Shown: positions 36,023-46,094, counted from the stretch's first letter. The stretch is DNA of 64,000 nt from an uncultured Candidatus Melainabacteria bacterium (GCA_947570135.1 CANOTP010000002.1:186001-250000), one strand, 5' to 3'. Numbers and translations are program-made. The notes: a model not told the origin generated them from the sequence alone.

Positions 36023-36673
36023 ATGAATATGGAAAAAGTCAGAGTAATAAATAATCCTGTGGTTTTATTAAATCTTTGTACAATGCGCGATAAAAACACC
36101 GATAGTCAGGGGGTTAGGATTGCGACAAGAAAAATTACAAGATGTTTGTTGTATGAGGCATCAAAGAATTTACCGCTTGTTGAGCGTGAAGTTACAACCC
36201 CTTTAACTTCCTTTATGGCAAAGACTGTTAATCCAGATATTAATCTTATTATCTCACCTATATTAAGGGCGGGTTTGATTTTCACTGATGAAGCAATAGA
36301 TATTCTGCCGCAGGCAACAATTCGTCATATCGGGATGTACAGGGATGAAAAAACTCTAAAACCTGTTTGGTATTACAATAAGGTTCCTATGAATGCGGAA
36401 AATCCCGAAAATTTCTATATTTATATAACAGACCCGATGCTTGCAACAGGTAATTCGCTGTTAGCTGCAATTGATTTATACACCCAAAAAGGTATTCCTG
36501 TTGAAAATATCAAATGTATTTGTATTATCGCGGCACCTGAAGGGATTGAAAATATTCAAAAACACTATCCTGATATTGAAATTATAACAGCCGCAGTTGA
36601 CAGTCATCTTAATGAAAAAGGTTACATTGTACCTGGCATGGGTGATGCTGGTGATAGAATTTTTAATACCTAA
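36023..36673 (+). CDS. upp: Uracil phosphoribosyltransferase
   Basis: The protein has 216 residues and salvages uracil to UMP with PRPP. The PRPP-binding motif I-T-D-P-M-L-A-T-G-N-S (about 135-145), the helix/loop S-P-I-L-R-A-G-L (about 79-86) and the uracil-binding G-Y-I-V-P-G-M-G-D-A-G-D-R (about 199-211) are conserved. The ATG has AGGAG 10 bases upstream. The preceding gene is MlaD-like with 3 bases between, a pairing without obvious functional logic. Confidence 0.94.
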   Translation: MNMEKVRVINNPVVLLNLCTMRDKNTDSQGVRIATRKITRCLLYEASKNLPLVEREVTTPLTSFMAKTVNPDINLIISPILRAGLIFTDEAIDILPQATIRHIGMYRDEKTLKPVWYYNKVPMNAENPENFYIYITDPMLATGNSLLAAIDLYTQKGIPVENIKCICIIAAPEGIENIQKHYPDIEIITAAVDSHLNEKGYIVPGMGDAGDRIFNT

Positions 36674-36766
36674 TATTAAGAAATATAATATTTTGTTACT
36701 TAAAATTAAAGATTTTTCCTCCTTTTGCCGACATGTTAATTACGTGTAGAAAGATGGAGCAAAACT

Positions 36767-38551
36767 ATGACCCAAAAAATTAGTAAAGTTGGTTCAAGTA
36801 CAAATAATAAAAACGTTCAGCAAAAACGACCGACACAAATCACTGTTAAAAAAGGTGACAGTGTTTCATCATTAGCTCAAAAATTCAAAATGAGTAAAGA
36901 TGAATTTATACAATGGACGGGTTTAACGAGTACTAATATTAAAATCGGTCAAAAAATCACTCTGCCTTCTATAGAAATTCCTCAAGGTAAAGGGCTTATG
37001 GCACTTGCAAAAGAATATAGAATGACTTTTGATGAGTTTTGCAAGCTTAACGGAGTTTCAAAAACTTATCAACCTTCAAAAGGTGAGGTTTTTTATGTTA
37101 AAAACAAAAAATCTCAAACCATTGCACCAACAAGTCCGACCAGAGCCGTAGAACCGAAAAAAACTTCAAAACCGACTTCAGCATCCAAACCTCCTAAGCC
37201 GACAACTCCTCCTGCACCTCAATCTCCAGCTCAGCAAAATCAAGCTAAATGGGGTTCTCCGTTTACGCCGAAAGAAATTGTAAGCAGATTGGAAAAACAA
37301 CTTGATAAATTACAGTGGAATAGTGTTAGTAAACAATCTTTTCAAGATATGTTAAAGCAAATCAACTCTAAAAATGTTCGGGAAGTTTTGCAGGAATACG
37401 GTAAAGTTAGTGATAATACCTTAATTTATGAGATTACTCATGAAATTACGGCGTCAGAAGATAAAAGAAAAGATGCGGTAATGCATATTTATGATGCTTT
37501 AGCTCAAGCAAACGGCACACCTGCCGAAACTCGAACAAAATTTAAAGAGATGTTAGATAAAGAATTTGATTCCTGGGGTATGGTTGATACAACAGAAATG
37601 GATAAAATCATTGATGAAATGATAAAAACGCCGTCTACTGCCCAATCTTCACAAACTTCAGGATCTTCTTCGGCAAAAATTACAAAAGATAAAACAAAAG
37701 TTCACCTTCCAAACGGTAAGAATTTTACAGCAGCGGAACTTCATAAAGGAGCGTTAGCTGCTGCAAGAAAAGAGGCTGAAAACAAATTTAAAGTATACTG
37801 TAAAGATAACGGTATAAAATATGACCCTAAACTTTTAGATTTGGCTCCAATGGACAGAATTCCCGCACCTATCATAAAAGGTTCATCAATAACTTCTTAT
37901 AATTCGGGTTTATTGAAGCCGACAGGAAAACCTAACGGTAAAGTTGTTATCCTGAATCCGGGTCATGGTGGTTACAGCTCTAAAAACGGATATTTTGATG
38001 TAGGAGCTTATAGCTTCATTAAAAAAGGTAGCGGTAAGTACGCACCGCTTCTTGAGTATGAAAAAATGAAAAGTTATGCCGAAAAAACGGCTGACGCTTT
38101 AAGAACACAAGGTTATGCTGTTGTTATTGCAAATTCACATGTTCATACAATGAGTTCTGATAATTTGATAACGAACTTAATAACATCTTTAAATAGCGGT
38201 AAAATGGGTACAAAATATTCAAATAAAGATATTTCATTTATTTCGCTTCATGCGGATTCAGAACCTGGTAAATCCGGCACGGGGGTTTGTTTTGGTCCGA
38301 AAAGTTCTGAGGATGTGAAGTTTAAAGACAAGCTTTTGTCTAATTTAAACCATGATGACTGGATTAGTGCAAAAGGTTCAGAACGTCCTAATTTGCATGT
38401 TATTAAAAAAACAAGTCAAATCCCGTCAGTTTTGGTTGAAGTTGAGTATGTTAACGGTTCAAAATGCAAGAATCTTGATTCAAGCGGATTTCAGGCCCGT
38501 TTTGTAAATAAGCTCATTGCAGGTTTAAACGAATATTACGGAATTAAATAA
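36767..38551 (+). CDS. LysM N-acetylmuramoyl-L-alanine amidase
   Basis: The protein has 594 residues. Two LysM-like motifs lie at the N-terminus (about 24-68 and 76-112), binding peptidoglycan. A Pro/Ser/Thr-rich linker (about 120-160) and a helical region follow. The Amidase_3 domain (about 390-590) has the zinc ligands and catalytic residues in place: N-P-G-H-G-G (His400), L-E-Y-E-K (Glu430/432), S-L-H-A-D (His495) and V-E-V-E-Y (Glu560). It cleaves the bond between muramic acid and the stem peptide. There is no signal peptide, so export is unexplained. The next gene, a LysM-lysozyme, starts 2 bases after the stop. Confidence 0.9.
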   Translation: MTQKISKVGSSTNNKNVQQKRPTQITVKKGDSVSSLAQKFKMSKDEFIQWTGLTSTNIKIGQKITLPSIEIPQGKGLMALAKEYRMTFDEFCKLNGVSKTYQPSKGEVFYVKNKKSQTIAPTSPTRAVEPKKTSKPTSASKPPKPTTPPAPQSPAQQNQAKWGSPFTPKEIVSRLEKQLDKLQWNSVSKQSFQDMLKQINSKNVREVLQEYGKVSDNTLIYEITHEITASEDKRKDAVMHIYDALAQANGTPAETRTKFKEMLDKEFDSWGMVDTTEMDKIIDEMIKTPSTAQSSQTSGSSSAKITKDKTKVHLPNGKNFTAAELHKGALAAARKEAENKFKVYCKDNGIKYDPKLLDLAPMDRIPAPIIKGSSITSYNSGLLKPTGKPNGKVVILNPGHGGYSSKNGYFDVGAYSFIKKGSGKYAPLLEYEKMKSYAEKTADALRTQGYAVVIANSHVHTMSSDNLITNLITSLNSGKMGTKYSNKDISFISLHADSEPGKSGTGVCFGPKSSEDVKFKDKLLSNLNHDDWISAKGSERPNLHVIKKTSQIPSVLVEVEYVNGSKCKNLDSSGFQARFVNKLIAGLNEYYGIK

Positions 38552-38553
38552 CT

Positions 38554-39609
38554 ATGGATTTTTTAGCAAGAGTAAAGAATTATTTTTCATATATAACTGC
38601 GCCAAATACGATTCAAGGCGGAGTATCACAGGTTTCACCAAAATCTTCGGTATTTAAGCCTTCTCAAAAAACTAAACCAAAAGCAAATGAAATCTCTTAT
38701 TCAAGAGATATTTCAGATTCTCAAATTGCTTCAAACAGTGCCCGTTCAAAATATATTACGGTAACAAAAAATCCTGATTATAAGCTTAAAAACGGTGATA
38801 ATATTTCAAAGATTGCCAAAAGGTTTGGTGTAGAAGAACGAGCATTAATGGCATTAAACGGGTTAACAAAACAAACAGCATCAAAACTTAAAACAGGGCA
38901 GGTTTTGAAAATTCCGCCGACAAAAAAGATTAAAAATGTAAAAAATCTCAATGATATAGCGTTATCAATGGGTTTAAGTCTTGATTTTATAAAGCGATTA
39001 AAACGGGTTGAAGACGGTAATATCGGTGATAATAAATTCCATAATACCCCTTATCGAGATAAGGGCGGGGTTTTGACAATCGGTATCGGTCACATGGTAA
39101 AAGCGGGTGAGCCGCAGAAACTTTCTGACCCGCAGGTGTGTGAGCTTTGTGCTAAAGACTTGTTAAAAATGGAAGATAATCTGGTTTCGCTTTTAGGTCA
39201 AAAAAATTACGATAAACTTCCTCAAAGTATGAAAGAAGCTTTACTTGATATGGTATTTAATAAGGGCACGGCGATTATTGAAAATACCGAAGGACTTTTA
39301 TATTGTCTAAAGGCAGGCAAATATGAAGCTGCGATTAATAAATTTACATATATCAAAAATTACAAAGGCAAGGAGATGAGCGGACTTGCAAAACGCAGGT
39401 TATTTGATATTTCTGTGGCTGTAAAAATGTATAACGGTAAAATTCCGCAAACAAATATTAATACGGCTCAAAATCTTTATAATAAAGGTGTTGCGCTTCT
39501 GAGAATCGAGTGTAAACAAGAAGGGCTTAATTTTGGAGCTCAATTGGAAGGTTTTAATAAGGATGTTAAAAGATATTTGGGTAACAGGATAAAACTTGCG
39601 ACAAAATAA
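38554..39609 (+). CDS. LysM phage-type lysozyme (GH24)
   Basis: The protein has 351 residues. A Ser/Lys-rich N-terminus (1-65) is followed by a LysM domain (about 74-118) and a GH24/T4-type lysozyme domain (about 140-290) with the catalytic Glu153 (R-V-E-D), Asp169 (Y-R-D-K-G-G) and Thr near 174 in V-L-T-I-G-I-G-H. It should cut the glycan strands of peptidoglycan. There is no signal peptide. Together with the amidase 2 bases upstream it forms a pair that attacks both glycan and peptide links, similar to endolysin sets of phages, though no other phage genes are adjacent. Confidence 0.88.
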   Translation: MDFLARVKNYFSYITAPNTIQGGVSQVSPKSSVFKPSQKTKPKANEISYSRDISDSQIASNSARSKYITVTKNPDYKLKNGDNISKIAKRFGVEERALMALNGLTKQTASKLKTGQVLKIPPTKKIKNVKNLNDIALSMGLSLDFIKRLKRVEDGNIGDNKFHNTPYRDKGGVLTIGIGHMVKAGEPQKLSDPQVCELCAKDLLKMEDNLVSLLGQKNYDKLPQSMKEALLDMVFNKGTAIIENTEGLLYCLKAGKYEAAINKFTYIKNYKGKEMSGLAKRRLFDISVAVKMYNGKIPQTNINTAQNLYNKGVALLRIECKQEGLNFGAQLEGFNKDVKRYLGNRIKLATK

Positions 39610-39619
39610 AGGCAATAGA

Positions 39620-39647
39620 TTGCATAACCGAAATTTAATGGTATAAT
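39620..39647 (+). promoter_or_regulatory. Promoter of the GH57 gene
   Basis: TTGCAT (39620-39625) and TATAAT (39642-39647) are 16 bases apart. The leader to the ATG at 39674 is about 20 bases. Confidence 0.65.
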
Positions 39648-39673
39648 GTAATCAAAAGGGTTAAGCCGGATTT

Positions 39674-41941
39674 ATGATGAGTCAATCGAAAAAGTTATCC
39701 ATAGCGTTTTATTGGCACATGCACCAGCCTATTTATCAGTTGAGTGCCAATGGTGATTATTTAATGCCTTGGGTTAGACTTCATGCCGTTAAAGATTATC
39801 TTGATATGGCACTTTGGGCGAAAAAATTTGATAAGTTGAAACTTAACTTTAATTTTGCTCCTGTTTTACTTGATTGTATTTTAGAGTATGCTAATCACGA
39901 TGCCCATGATATCCATTCAAGGCTTACGATTACACCTGAAGATAAGCTTACAAAAGAAGATAAAATCTTTATCTTAAATAATTTCTTTGATACGAATTAT
40001 CAAACAATGATTCTGCCAAATGAAGAATATCACAGGCTTTATCAAATTGTTCAGGTTCATGGAACTTCTGATATTGATATATTTACGAATCAAGAATACT
40101 CGGATTTGATGGCATTATTCAATCTTACATGGATTGACCCGTCGTTTAAAACTTCTAATGCTGTGTTGAAAAAACTTGTTAAAAAAGGTAAAAATTATAC
40201 ACTTGAAGATAGAATTACTATTATTGAAACCCAACGTGAAATTATCAAAAAGATTGTACCAACCTTAAGAAAATTGTCAGAAAAAAATAAAATCGAGTTG
40301 ACAACAAGTCCTTATTATCATCCGATTTTACCAATATTGCTTGATTATAAGACTATCAGGAAAAATGCAACGCCTGATGATGAGTTATTTAATTTAAAGA
40401 CAGAGCTTGATGCAAAAGTTCAAACTCTTATGGCTTTAGACAGAATGGAAGAACTTTTTGGTAAGCGTCCTCGCGGGGTTTGGCCGTCAGAGCAGTGTGT
40501 GAGCGCTAAAACTCTTGAAATGCTCAGCAGTTTAGGTGTTGAATGGGCTGTTTCCGATGAAGGTATTTTAGCAAGTTCTATCGGATTTGAGTTTGAACAT
40601 GATTTTAAGGGTTACTTAAACGAGCCTTATCACTTGTTAAAAACTTACAAATATAAAACTCAAACATCTGATATGAAGATGATTTTCAGAGATTCAACTA
40701 TTCCGAATCTTATCGGGTTTGAATATCAAAACCATAATCCTATTTCTACGGCTAACGATTTGTACGATAGAATCAAGGTTATGCAAAGTAAGATTTTATC
40801 ATCTCCCGATAAAGAACATTTGCTGACTATTGCCTTAGACGGTGAAAACTGTTGGGAAAACTATCTTGAAGATGGCGCGTCTTTCTTAAAAACTCTTTAT
40901 ACGCTTATCACAGAAGACGAAACTTTAGAAACAGTCTTAATCAGCGATTATATGGGCAGGGCAAAAGAACACAAGGATTTACCTAAAATCGCTTCAGGTT
41001 CATGGATAAATCGAAACTTTAAACTATGGATTGATGAACCGGTTAAGGATTTGGCGTGGTCTTATTTGAAGCGTGTAAGACAAGATTTTTCAAAGTTTGT
41101 TAAGCGAGAACCTCTAAATCCGAATATTGGACTTGCGTTAAGAGAGTTGTTTATATGTGAAGGCAGTGATTGGTTTTGGTGGTATGGTGAACCTAATGAT
41201 TCGGGTCGTGATAATATTTTTGACTTCTTATTCAGAACGCACTTGAAAAATATTTACAGATATCTTGATTTGGATACTCCAATGTATTTGGATGAACCGA
41301 TTTCGACTGTTTCAACCGCAAAACCGTCAAAATACCCGAAATCACTTATAACACCTGCTATTGACGGTAAAATTGTAACAGAAGAAGATGATGAGTGGAA
41401 TAACGCAGGATTTATTGAAACAACAGATGGGCCCGTATTAAGAGAATCTAAGCTGTTTGATAAAATCAGGTTTGGTAATGATGATGAAAACTTTTATTTA
41501 AAATTCAATATGAATAAATATATTAAAGAAAATCCTGATTTAACCAAACGCACATACCAAATGTATATTTATTTGAGGAAAGCAAGTCATAAACAGGCGC
41601 TTGCTCCTGTAAGGTTAATCAATAAGACAAAAGACATTGCACCTATTTCTATGGAGAAATTCCACAATGAAATCCAGATAGCAATCAGAAACGACAAACT
41701 TCAATTGTTGCGGATTACAAAGGCAATCCCTGGGGATATGTGGATTTTGGAATCGCCAAAGAATATTGAAACAGCTTATGATGAAACACTTGACTTGAAG
41801 ATTCCGTTTGATTTGCTTGAAATAAAAAGCGGTGAAGTTTTGGAATTTGTTTTTGTCAACGCAAATTACGGAATAAAGGATTTTTATATTCCAAATGAAA
41901 TGGTGTTATCCGTAAAACGACCGTTACCTGTATTAAAATAA
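39674..41941 (+). CDS. Glycoside hydrolase family 57 protein
   Basis: The protein has 755 residues. The N-terminal catalytic (beta/alpha)7 barrel shows the GH57 motifs: W-H-M-H-Q-P (about 14-19), the probable nucleophile Glu273 in W-P-S-E-Q-C, and the probable acid Asp389 in A-L-D-G-E-N-C-W-E. A helical segment follows, then a C-terminal beta-rich domain (about 560-755) like those found in GH57 amylases and 4-alpha-glucanotransferases. It probably acts on glycogen- or starch-type alpha-glucans in the cytoplasm, as no signal peptide is present. The precise activity (amylase, branching or transferase) is open. Confidence 0.88.
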   Translation: MMSQSKKLSIAFYWHMHQPIYQLSANGDYLMPWVRLHAVKDYLDMALWAKKFDKLKLNFNFAPVLLDCILEYANHDAHDIHSRLTITPEDKLTKEDKIFILNNFFDTNYQTMILPNEEYHRLYQIVQVHGTSDIDIFTNQEYSDLMALFNLTWIDPSFKTSNAVLKKLVKKGKNYTLEDRITIIETQREIIKKIVPTLRKLSEKNKIELTTSPYYHPILPILLDYKTIRKNATPDDELFNLKTELDAKVQTLMALDRMEELFGKRPRGVWPSEQCVSAKTLEMLSSLGVEWAVSDEGILASSIGFEFEHDFKGYLNEPYHLLKTYKYKTQTSDMKMIFRDSTIPNLIGFEYQNHNPISTANDLYDRIKVMQSKILSSPDKEHLLTIALDGENCWENYLEDGASFLKTLYTLITEDETLETVLISDYMGRAKEHKDLPKIASGSWINRNFKLWIDEPVKDLAWSYLKRVRQDFSKFVKREPLNPNIGLALRELFICEGSDWFWWYGEPNDSGRDNIFDFLFRTHLKNIYRYLDLDTPMYLDEPISTVSTAKPSKYPKSLITPAIDGKIVTEEDDEWNNAGFIETTDGPVLRESKLFDKIRFGNDDENFYLKFNMNKYIKENPDLTKRTYQMYIYLRKASHKQALAPVRLINKTKDIAPISMEKFHNEIQIAIRNDKLQLLRITKAIPGDMWILESPKNIETAYDETLDLKIPFDLLEIKSGEVLEFVFVNANYGIKDFYIPNEMVLSVKRPLPVLK

Positions 41942-41955
41942 AAGGAGATAAAAGT

Positions 41956-42497
41956 ATGAAAAAGCAAACTATGACTAGAAATTCTGGGGGGTAACCTTTA
42001 CTGCTCCTTAGGTTTTACATTAGCTGAGGTATTAATTACCCTCGGAATTATCGGGGTTGTTGCGGCAATGACTATCCCGAATTTGATGACAAAATTAAGA
42101 TACCAAAGAGAGGCTGCGCTTTTAAAAGAAAATTATTCCATTTTGCAACAAATGATGCTTAGAGCTAATGACGAAGGTGCAATGAGCGCGTTGCCTTATG
42201 AAAATAATATGCAGTAGTTAAAAGAGTGGTTGTACACTAAATCCGGGAGAGGTATTAAAAGACAGTTACCGCGGTACAAATATGGCATCTTGCGCGGGTT
42301 TTATTGACGTAAACGGAGCTGATTTACCGAATAAAGAAGTTAGCTGCACTTCAGGAGTAAACTCTTTAGCTAAAAACAATTGTGTAGTAAAAAATAACGC
42401 AAAAAATATGACAGATATTTATCCGATAAGATTCCATGACGGAGTTGTAGAACTCGCAACCGCTGCTGCTCGTTATGTGTTAAGAACTACAAAATAA
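41956..42497 (+). pseudogene. Broken prepilin gene with G6 frameshift
   Basis: An ATG at 41956 with AAAGGAGA before it opens a frame that stops at 41992. Removing one G from the G6 run at 41986-41991 would join it to the frame G-F-T-L-A-E-V-L-I-T-L-G-I-I-G-V-V-A-A at 42011, restoring a complete prepilin leader. That frame hits an in-frame TAG at 42215. Beyond a second shift around 42220-42240, a frame encodes a typical prepilin body with several cysteines and I-D-V-N-G (up to the stop at 42497). At least three lesions make it a pseudogene or silent copy. It follows the GH57 gene by 14 bases. Confidence 0.8.
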
Positions 42498-42553
42498 AAC
42501 TGGCAAAAAAAAACTTTTTGTTATAAAATATGTTGAACACAAGGGATAAATAT

Positions 42554-44134
42554 ATGAAATACTCCAACTATTCAACAGTAATAATCGGCGGCGGAATTGC
42601 AGGGTTATATGCGGCATTAAAAATTTCAGAGAAAAACAATAAGGTTTTACTTATCACAAAATCCGAACTGGGTGAAAGTAACTCACGTTACGCACAAGGC
42701 GGAATGGTTGCGGTATTAAAAAATAATAAAGCGGATTCTGTTGAATCTCACGTAAGCGATACAATCAAAGCAGGCGCAGGCTTAAGCGAACTTAGTACGG
42801 TTAAATTTATCAGCGAAAACTCAGATAATGTTGTAAAAGATTTACTGAAATTCGGGGTAGAATTTGACAGGGATGAAGACGGAAATTTCAAGTTAACAAA
42901 AGAAGCAGCACACTCGGTTCGCAGAATACTTCACGCTGACGGAGATGCTACAGGGCGGGAAATGGAACTTGCGCTGTGCAAGGCTGTCAGAGAAAATAAA
43001 AATATAACTGTATTTGAAAACACAACAGCAGTAGATTTACTTGTCGAAGATAATACCTGCGGCGGGGTTATAATACTTAAAGAGGATTCTTACGAAACAA
43101 TTTATTCAAATACGGTAATTGTTGCATCAGGCGGTATCGGACAGCTTTACAAATATACAACCAACCCGTCAGGCGCTACAGGCGACGGGGTTTCGTTATG
43201 TTACAGAGCTGGCGCGGATTTGCAGGACTTGGAATTTGTACAGTTTCACCCTACGGCACTGGCATTTGATGATGAAGAAAACAGGTTTTTAATAAGCGAA
43301 GCGGTTAGAGGAGAAGGCGCTAAACTTTGTGACGAATCAGGGTATGAATTTATGGGCGAATACCACGAAAAACGAGAACTTGCACCTCGTGATATCGTTG
43401 CCCGCGCAAACTTTTCACAAATGAAGAAAAACGATACCTCTCACGTTTACCTTAACGCAACAGGACTCGGGAAAGAAAAACTTTTAACACGATTCCCGAA
43501 TATTGCAAAAAAATGTTCAGAGCACGGAATCGATATCACAAAAGATTTTATACCTGTCGCGCCTGCGGCGCATTACTTTATGGGCGGTGTTAAAACTAAT
43601 CTGAAAGGTGAAACCTCAGTTAAAAACCTTTACGCAATCGGTGAAGTGTCTTCAACGGGATTGCATGGAGCAAACCGGCTTGCAAGCAATTCGCTTTTAG
43701 AATGCGTGGTTTGTGCGTACTCGGTGAGTGAAAATCTGCCAAATATAAACACCGAAAAAAAAGATTTCCCGCAAATTAAGTATTACGAAAACCCGACAAC
43801 TCAAACTTCCGTTAATGTTAAATCACTAAAAACCGACCTGCAAAACTTAATGTGGTCAGGGGCGGGAATTTATAGAACCGAACAATCACTTAACACAGCA
43901 ATTGAAGGCTTGAATAAAATAACAAAAGAATTTGACCACGCAGATTTTTGCAACTCAAAAGAAGAATATGAATTAAGAAACATGCTAACTGTTTCAAAAT
44001 TAATCGTAAATTCGGCACTAAGACGCAAAGAATCACGCGGAGCACATTATCGTTTGGATTACCCGAACACAAACGAAAAGTGCGAACACAGTTTGATATC
44101 AAAAAATAAAGGAGAATACAGTTTTGTTAAGTAG
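42554..44134 (+). CDS. nadB: L-aspartate oxidase
   Basis: The protein has 526 residues and oxidises aspartate to iminoaspartate, the substrate of NadA. The FAD-binding motif is I-I-G-G-G-I-A-G-L-Y-A-A (about 9-20), and family motifs S-R-Y-A-Q-G-G (about 46-52), R-R-I-L-H-A-D-G-D-A-T-G-R-E, Q-F-H-P-T, R-G-E-G-A and G-L-H-G-A-N-R-L-A-S-N-S-L-L-E are present. It uses fumarate or oxygen as electron acceptor, and fumarate is likely in an anaerobe. The ATG at 42554 has AAGGGA upstream; a short N-terminal extension from 42530 lacks one. It overlaps nadC by 11 bases. Confidence 0.95.
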   Translation: MKYSNYSTVIIGGGIAGLYAALKISEKNNKVLLITKSELGESNSRYAQGGMVAVLKNNKADSVESHVSDTIKAGAGLSELSTVKFISENSDNVVKDLLKFGVEFDRDEDGNFKLTKEAAHSVRRILHADGDATGREMELALCKAVRENKNITVFENTTAVDLLVEDNTCGGVIILKEDSYETIYSNTVIVASGGIGQLYKYTTNPSGATGDGVSLCYRAGADLQDLEFVQFHPTALAFDDEENRFLISEAVRGEGAKLCDESGYEFMGEYHEKRELAPRDIVARANFSQMKKNDTSHVYLNATGLGKEKLLTRFPNIAKKCSEHGIDITKDFIPVAPAAHYFMGGVKTNLKGETSVKNLYAIGEVSSTGLHGANRLASNSLLECVVCAYSVSENLPNINTEKKDFPQIKYYENPTTQTSVNVKSLKTDLQNLMWSGAGIYRTEQSLNTAIEGLNKITKEFDHADFCNSKEEYELRNMLTVSKLIVNSALRRKESRGAHYRLDYPNTNEKCEHSLISKNKGEYSFVK

Positions 44135-44954
44135 TTTTTATGTAGAAGACCACGTTAAATCAGCATTAATGGAAGATATAGGTTTTGGTGATGTGACCAC
44201 GGAAAGTATCCTTGGAGAAACCGAGATTTTTGAAGCACGTTTGGTTTCACGAGTTGAAGGAATTATCTGCGGACTTGAAGTATTTAAAACAGTTTTTAAG
44301 GTTTTATCAGATAAAGTTAATGTTGAACTTTTGTTTAAAGACGGTGACGAGATAAAAAAAGGTGATGTTTTAGCAAAAATTAAAGGTCCCGGAAAATATT
44401 TATTGTTAGGAGAAAGAGTTGCACTGAATTACGTCCAAAGAATGAGCGGAATTGCAACAGAAACAAACAAATATCAAAAAGCAATCGGAGAATTAAAAGC
44501 AAAAATCGTTGATACAAGAAAAACAACACCAAACTTTAGAGCATTTGAAAAATATTCCGTTAAAGTCGGAGGAGGCGCTCTGCACAGGTTTAACCTTTCA
44601 GATTGCGCGATGATTAAAGATAACCACATTCAAGTTGCAGGTTCTGTTACAAACGCAGTAAACAAGGTCAAAGAAAACCTTTCTCACGCACATAAAATCG
44701 AACTTGAATGCGATACAATCGGGCAAATTAAAGAAGCACTCCCGCTTGGCGTAGATATCATAATGCTTGATAATATGAGCATAGACCAAATGAAAGAAGC
44801 GGTTGAACTTATAAACGGTAAAGCAATCGTTGAAGCAAGCGGAAACGTTAACCTTGAAACAGTACGTCAAATCGCAGAATGCGGAGTTGACATAATCTCT
44901 TCAAGCGCAATAGTTGCCAAAGCTCCGACTCTTGATATCGCACTTGATATGTAG
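44124..44954 (+). CDS. nadC: Nicotinate-nucleotide pyrophosphorylase (carboxylating)
   Basis: The protein has 276 residues and turns quinolinate plus PRPP into nicotinate mononucleotide. The phosphate and quinolinate-binding residues are clear: E-D-x-G-F-G-D-V-T-T near the start, D-T-R-K-T-T-P (about 133-139), V-G-G-G-x-x-H-R-F-N-L-S-D and I-K-D-N-H. The start is a TTG inside the end of nadB, with GGAG 9 bases upstream; no ATG fits the N-terminus. With nadA at 2.2 kb the window encodes the complete aspartate route to the pyridine ring. Confidence 0.95.
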   Translation: MLSSFYVEDHVKSALMEDIGFGDVTTESILGETEIFEARLVSRVEGIICGLEVFKTVFKVLSDKVNVELLFKDGDEIKKGDVLAKIKGPGKYLLLGERVALNYVQRMSGIATETNKYQKAIGELKAKIVDTRKTTPNFRAFEKYSVKVGGGALHRFNLSDCAMIKDNHIQVAGSVTNAVNKVKENLSHAHKIELECDTIGQIKEALPLGVDIIMLDNMSIDQMKEAVELINGKAIVEASGNVNLETVRQIAECGVDIISSSAIVAKAPTLDIALDM

Positions 44955-44984
44955 AAAATTCTCATACTCCGAATATGGGAAAAA

Positions 44985-45913
44985 TTATTTTTTATCAACA
45001 ATGACAGGCAGTTTATAACCCTGCTGAACAACTTTTTGCATGCAATAAGTTCCGCAAAATAGATTGCTCGGGCATTTTGAGCTGCAATTAGCATCAATTT
45101 GAGCTTTTGTTGCATCATAACCACCGGGAAGAATTTTGTCTTCATGAAATACAACCGCAAAAATATCATGCCCGAATTTGTTAGGTTTCCTATCACCGTT
45201 TACATCCATTAGAAAACCTATCATTGTTGAACCGTTATATTTTACTCCAAATCGAAAATCTCTAAAATCATCCATACAAACAGAAGTTCCGTTTATCAAA
45301 ACAAACGACACATCACCGCTTCCGCATCTTTCATTTGATACATAAACATGTCCGATAGAGTTTTTAGCATTTTGGCTCCAACAGCCTTTAGTGCCGTAAC
45401 AAACTTTTGAAACCTTCACATAAGGCAAAAGATAAGTATTAAACCAAAACCTCCCATATCAGGTGAAAACGCAATAATTGTGCCGTCATTAAGAACGTAT
45501 GCGTGAACTTGGGATAAATACCTTAATGATTGAATGGTTGTTGTTGTAAAATCAGAAGTTATTTTGTAATTTTCTAACTTTCCACCGCGGTTTAATTTTA
45601 TATCACTTGCACTGTGAAAGTATGTTGCTCCCTTAAGTGTACCGTTAAGTATTGAACAAACAGACATAATGTTTTCGGGGTGTTCAGTCCCGCCGTTTAC
45701 GCTGCATTTTGCGTTAATTCCCGAATAATCAAAACCGTACTGAGCATCTGACATTCTTGCTGCTTGTGATAGTATGGAAATAGTTTTTTTGAACTTATTT
45801 CTATACTTTTAGCTGTTTGTGTTTGCAATCAGTGTTGGAATGGTTATAGCCGCTACAACTCCGATTATACCGAGGGTGATTAAAACTTCAGCCAATGTGA
45901 AACCTTTATTCAT
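44985..45913 (-). pseudogene. Broken prepilin gene (stop and frameshift)
   Basis: On the minus strand an ATG at 45913 with GGAGG upstream encodes a perfect prepilin start (K-G|F-T-L-A-E-V-L-I-T-L-G-I-I-G-V-V-A-A). It is cut at codon 35 by TAA (45811-45809), probably from CAA. Reading in the same frame continues from there and is open from the ATG at 45754 to the stop at 45416. A one-base shift near 45440 then leads to the frame ending at 44985, which holds cysteine-rich sequence and M-D-V-N-G ... P-N-K-F-G-H-D-I-F. Two lesions in an otherwise intact gene suggest recent inactivation. The two open pieces are 112 and 147 residues. Confidence 0.82.
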
Positions 45914-45932
45914 CTTATCCTCCATATATTCA

Positions 45933-46094
45933 AAAGGGCTTACGCTAAAATTTGTTGCAAGCAAATTAGAACAAGAGTTAAACAAACCCTACACCCTTGC
46001 GAATTTGTCAAATAAGCTTCGTAATGAAACAATTACTTATAGAGAAATGAAAATAATAGCTAAAATTATCGGCTGCACATTAGAATTAAAATAA
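45933..46094 (+). pseudogene. Possible fragment of a small DNA-binding domain protein
   Basis: A 53-residue frame without a usable start codon reads K-L-E-Q-E-L-N-K-P-Y-T-L-A-N-L-S-N-K-L-R-N-E-T, followed by a second helix. This resembles a small helix-turn-helix type that I recall from gut bacterial genomes. The 5' end is missing or replaced by the start of the opposite prepilin pseudogene. It is probably a remnant; a non-canonical start cannot be excluded. Confidence 0.35.

Noticed and set aside
42282-42497. 71-residue open frame as an independent gene
   Set aside because: It continues the interrupted prepilin copy; homologous-looking sequence extends upstream of its ATG.
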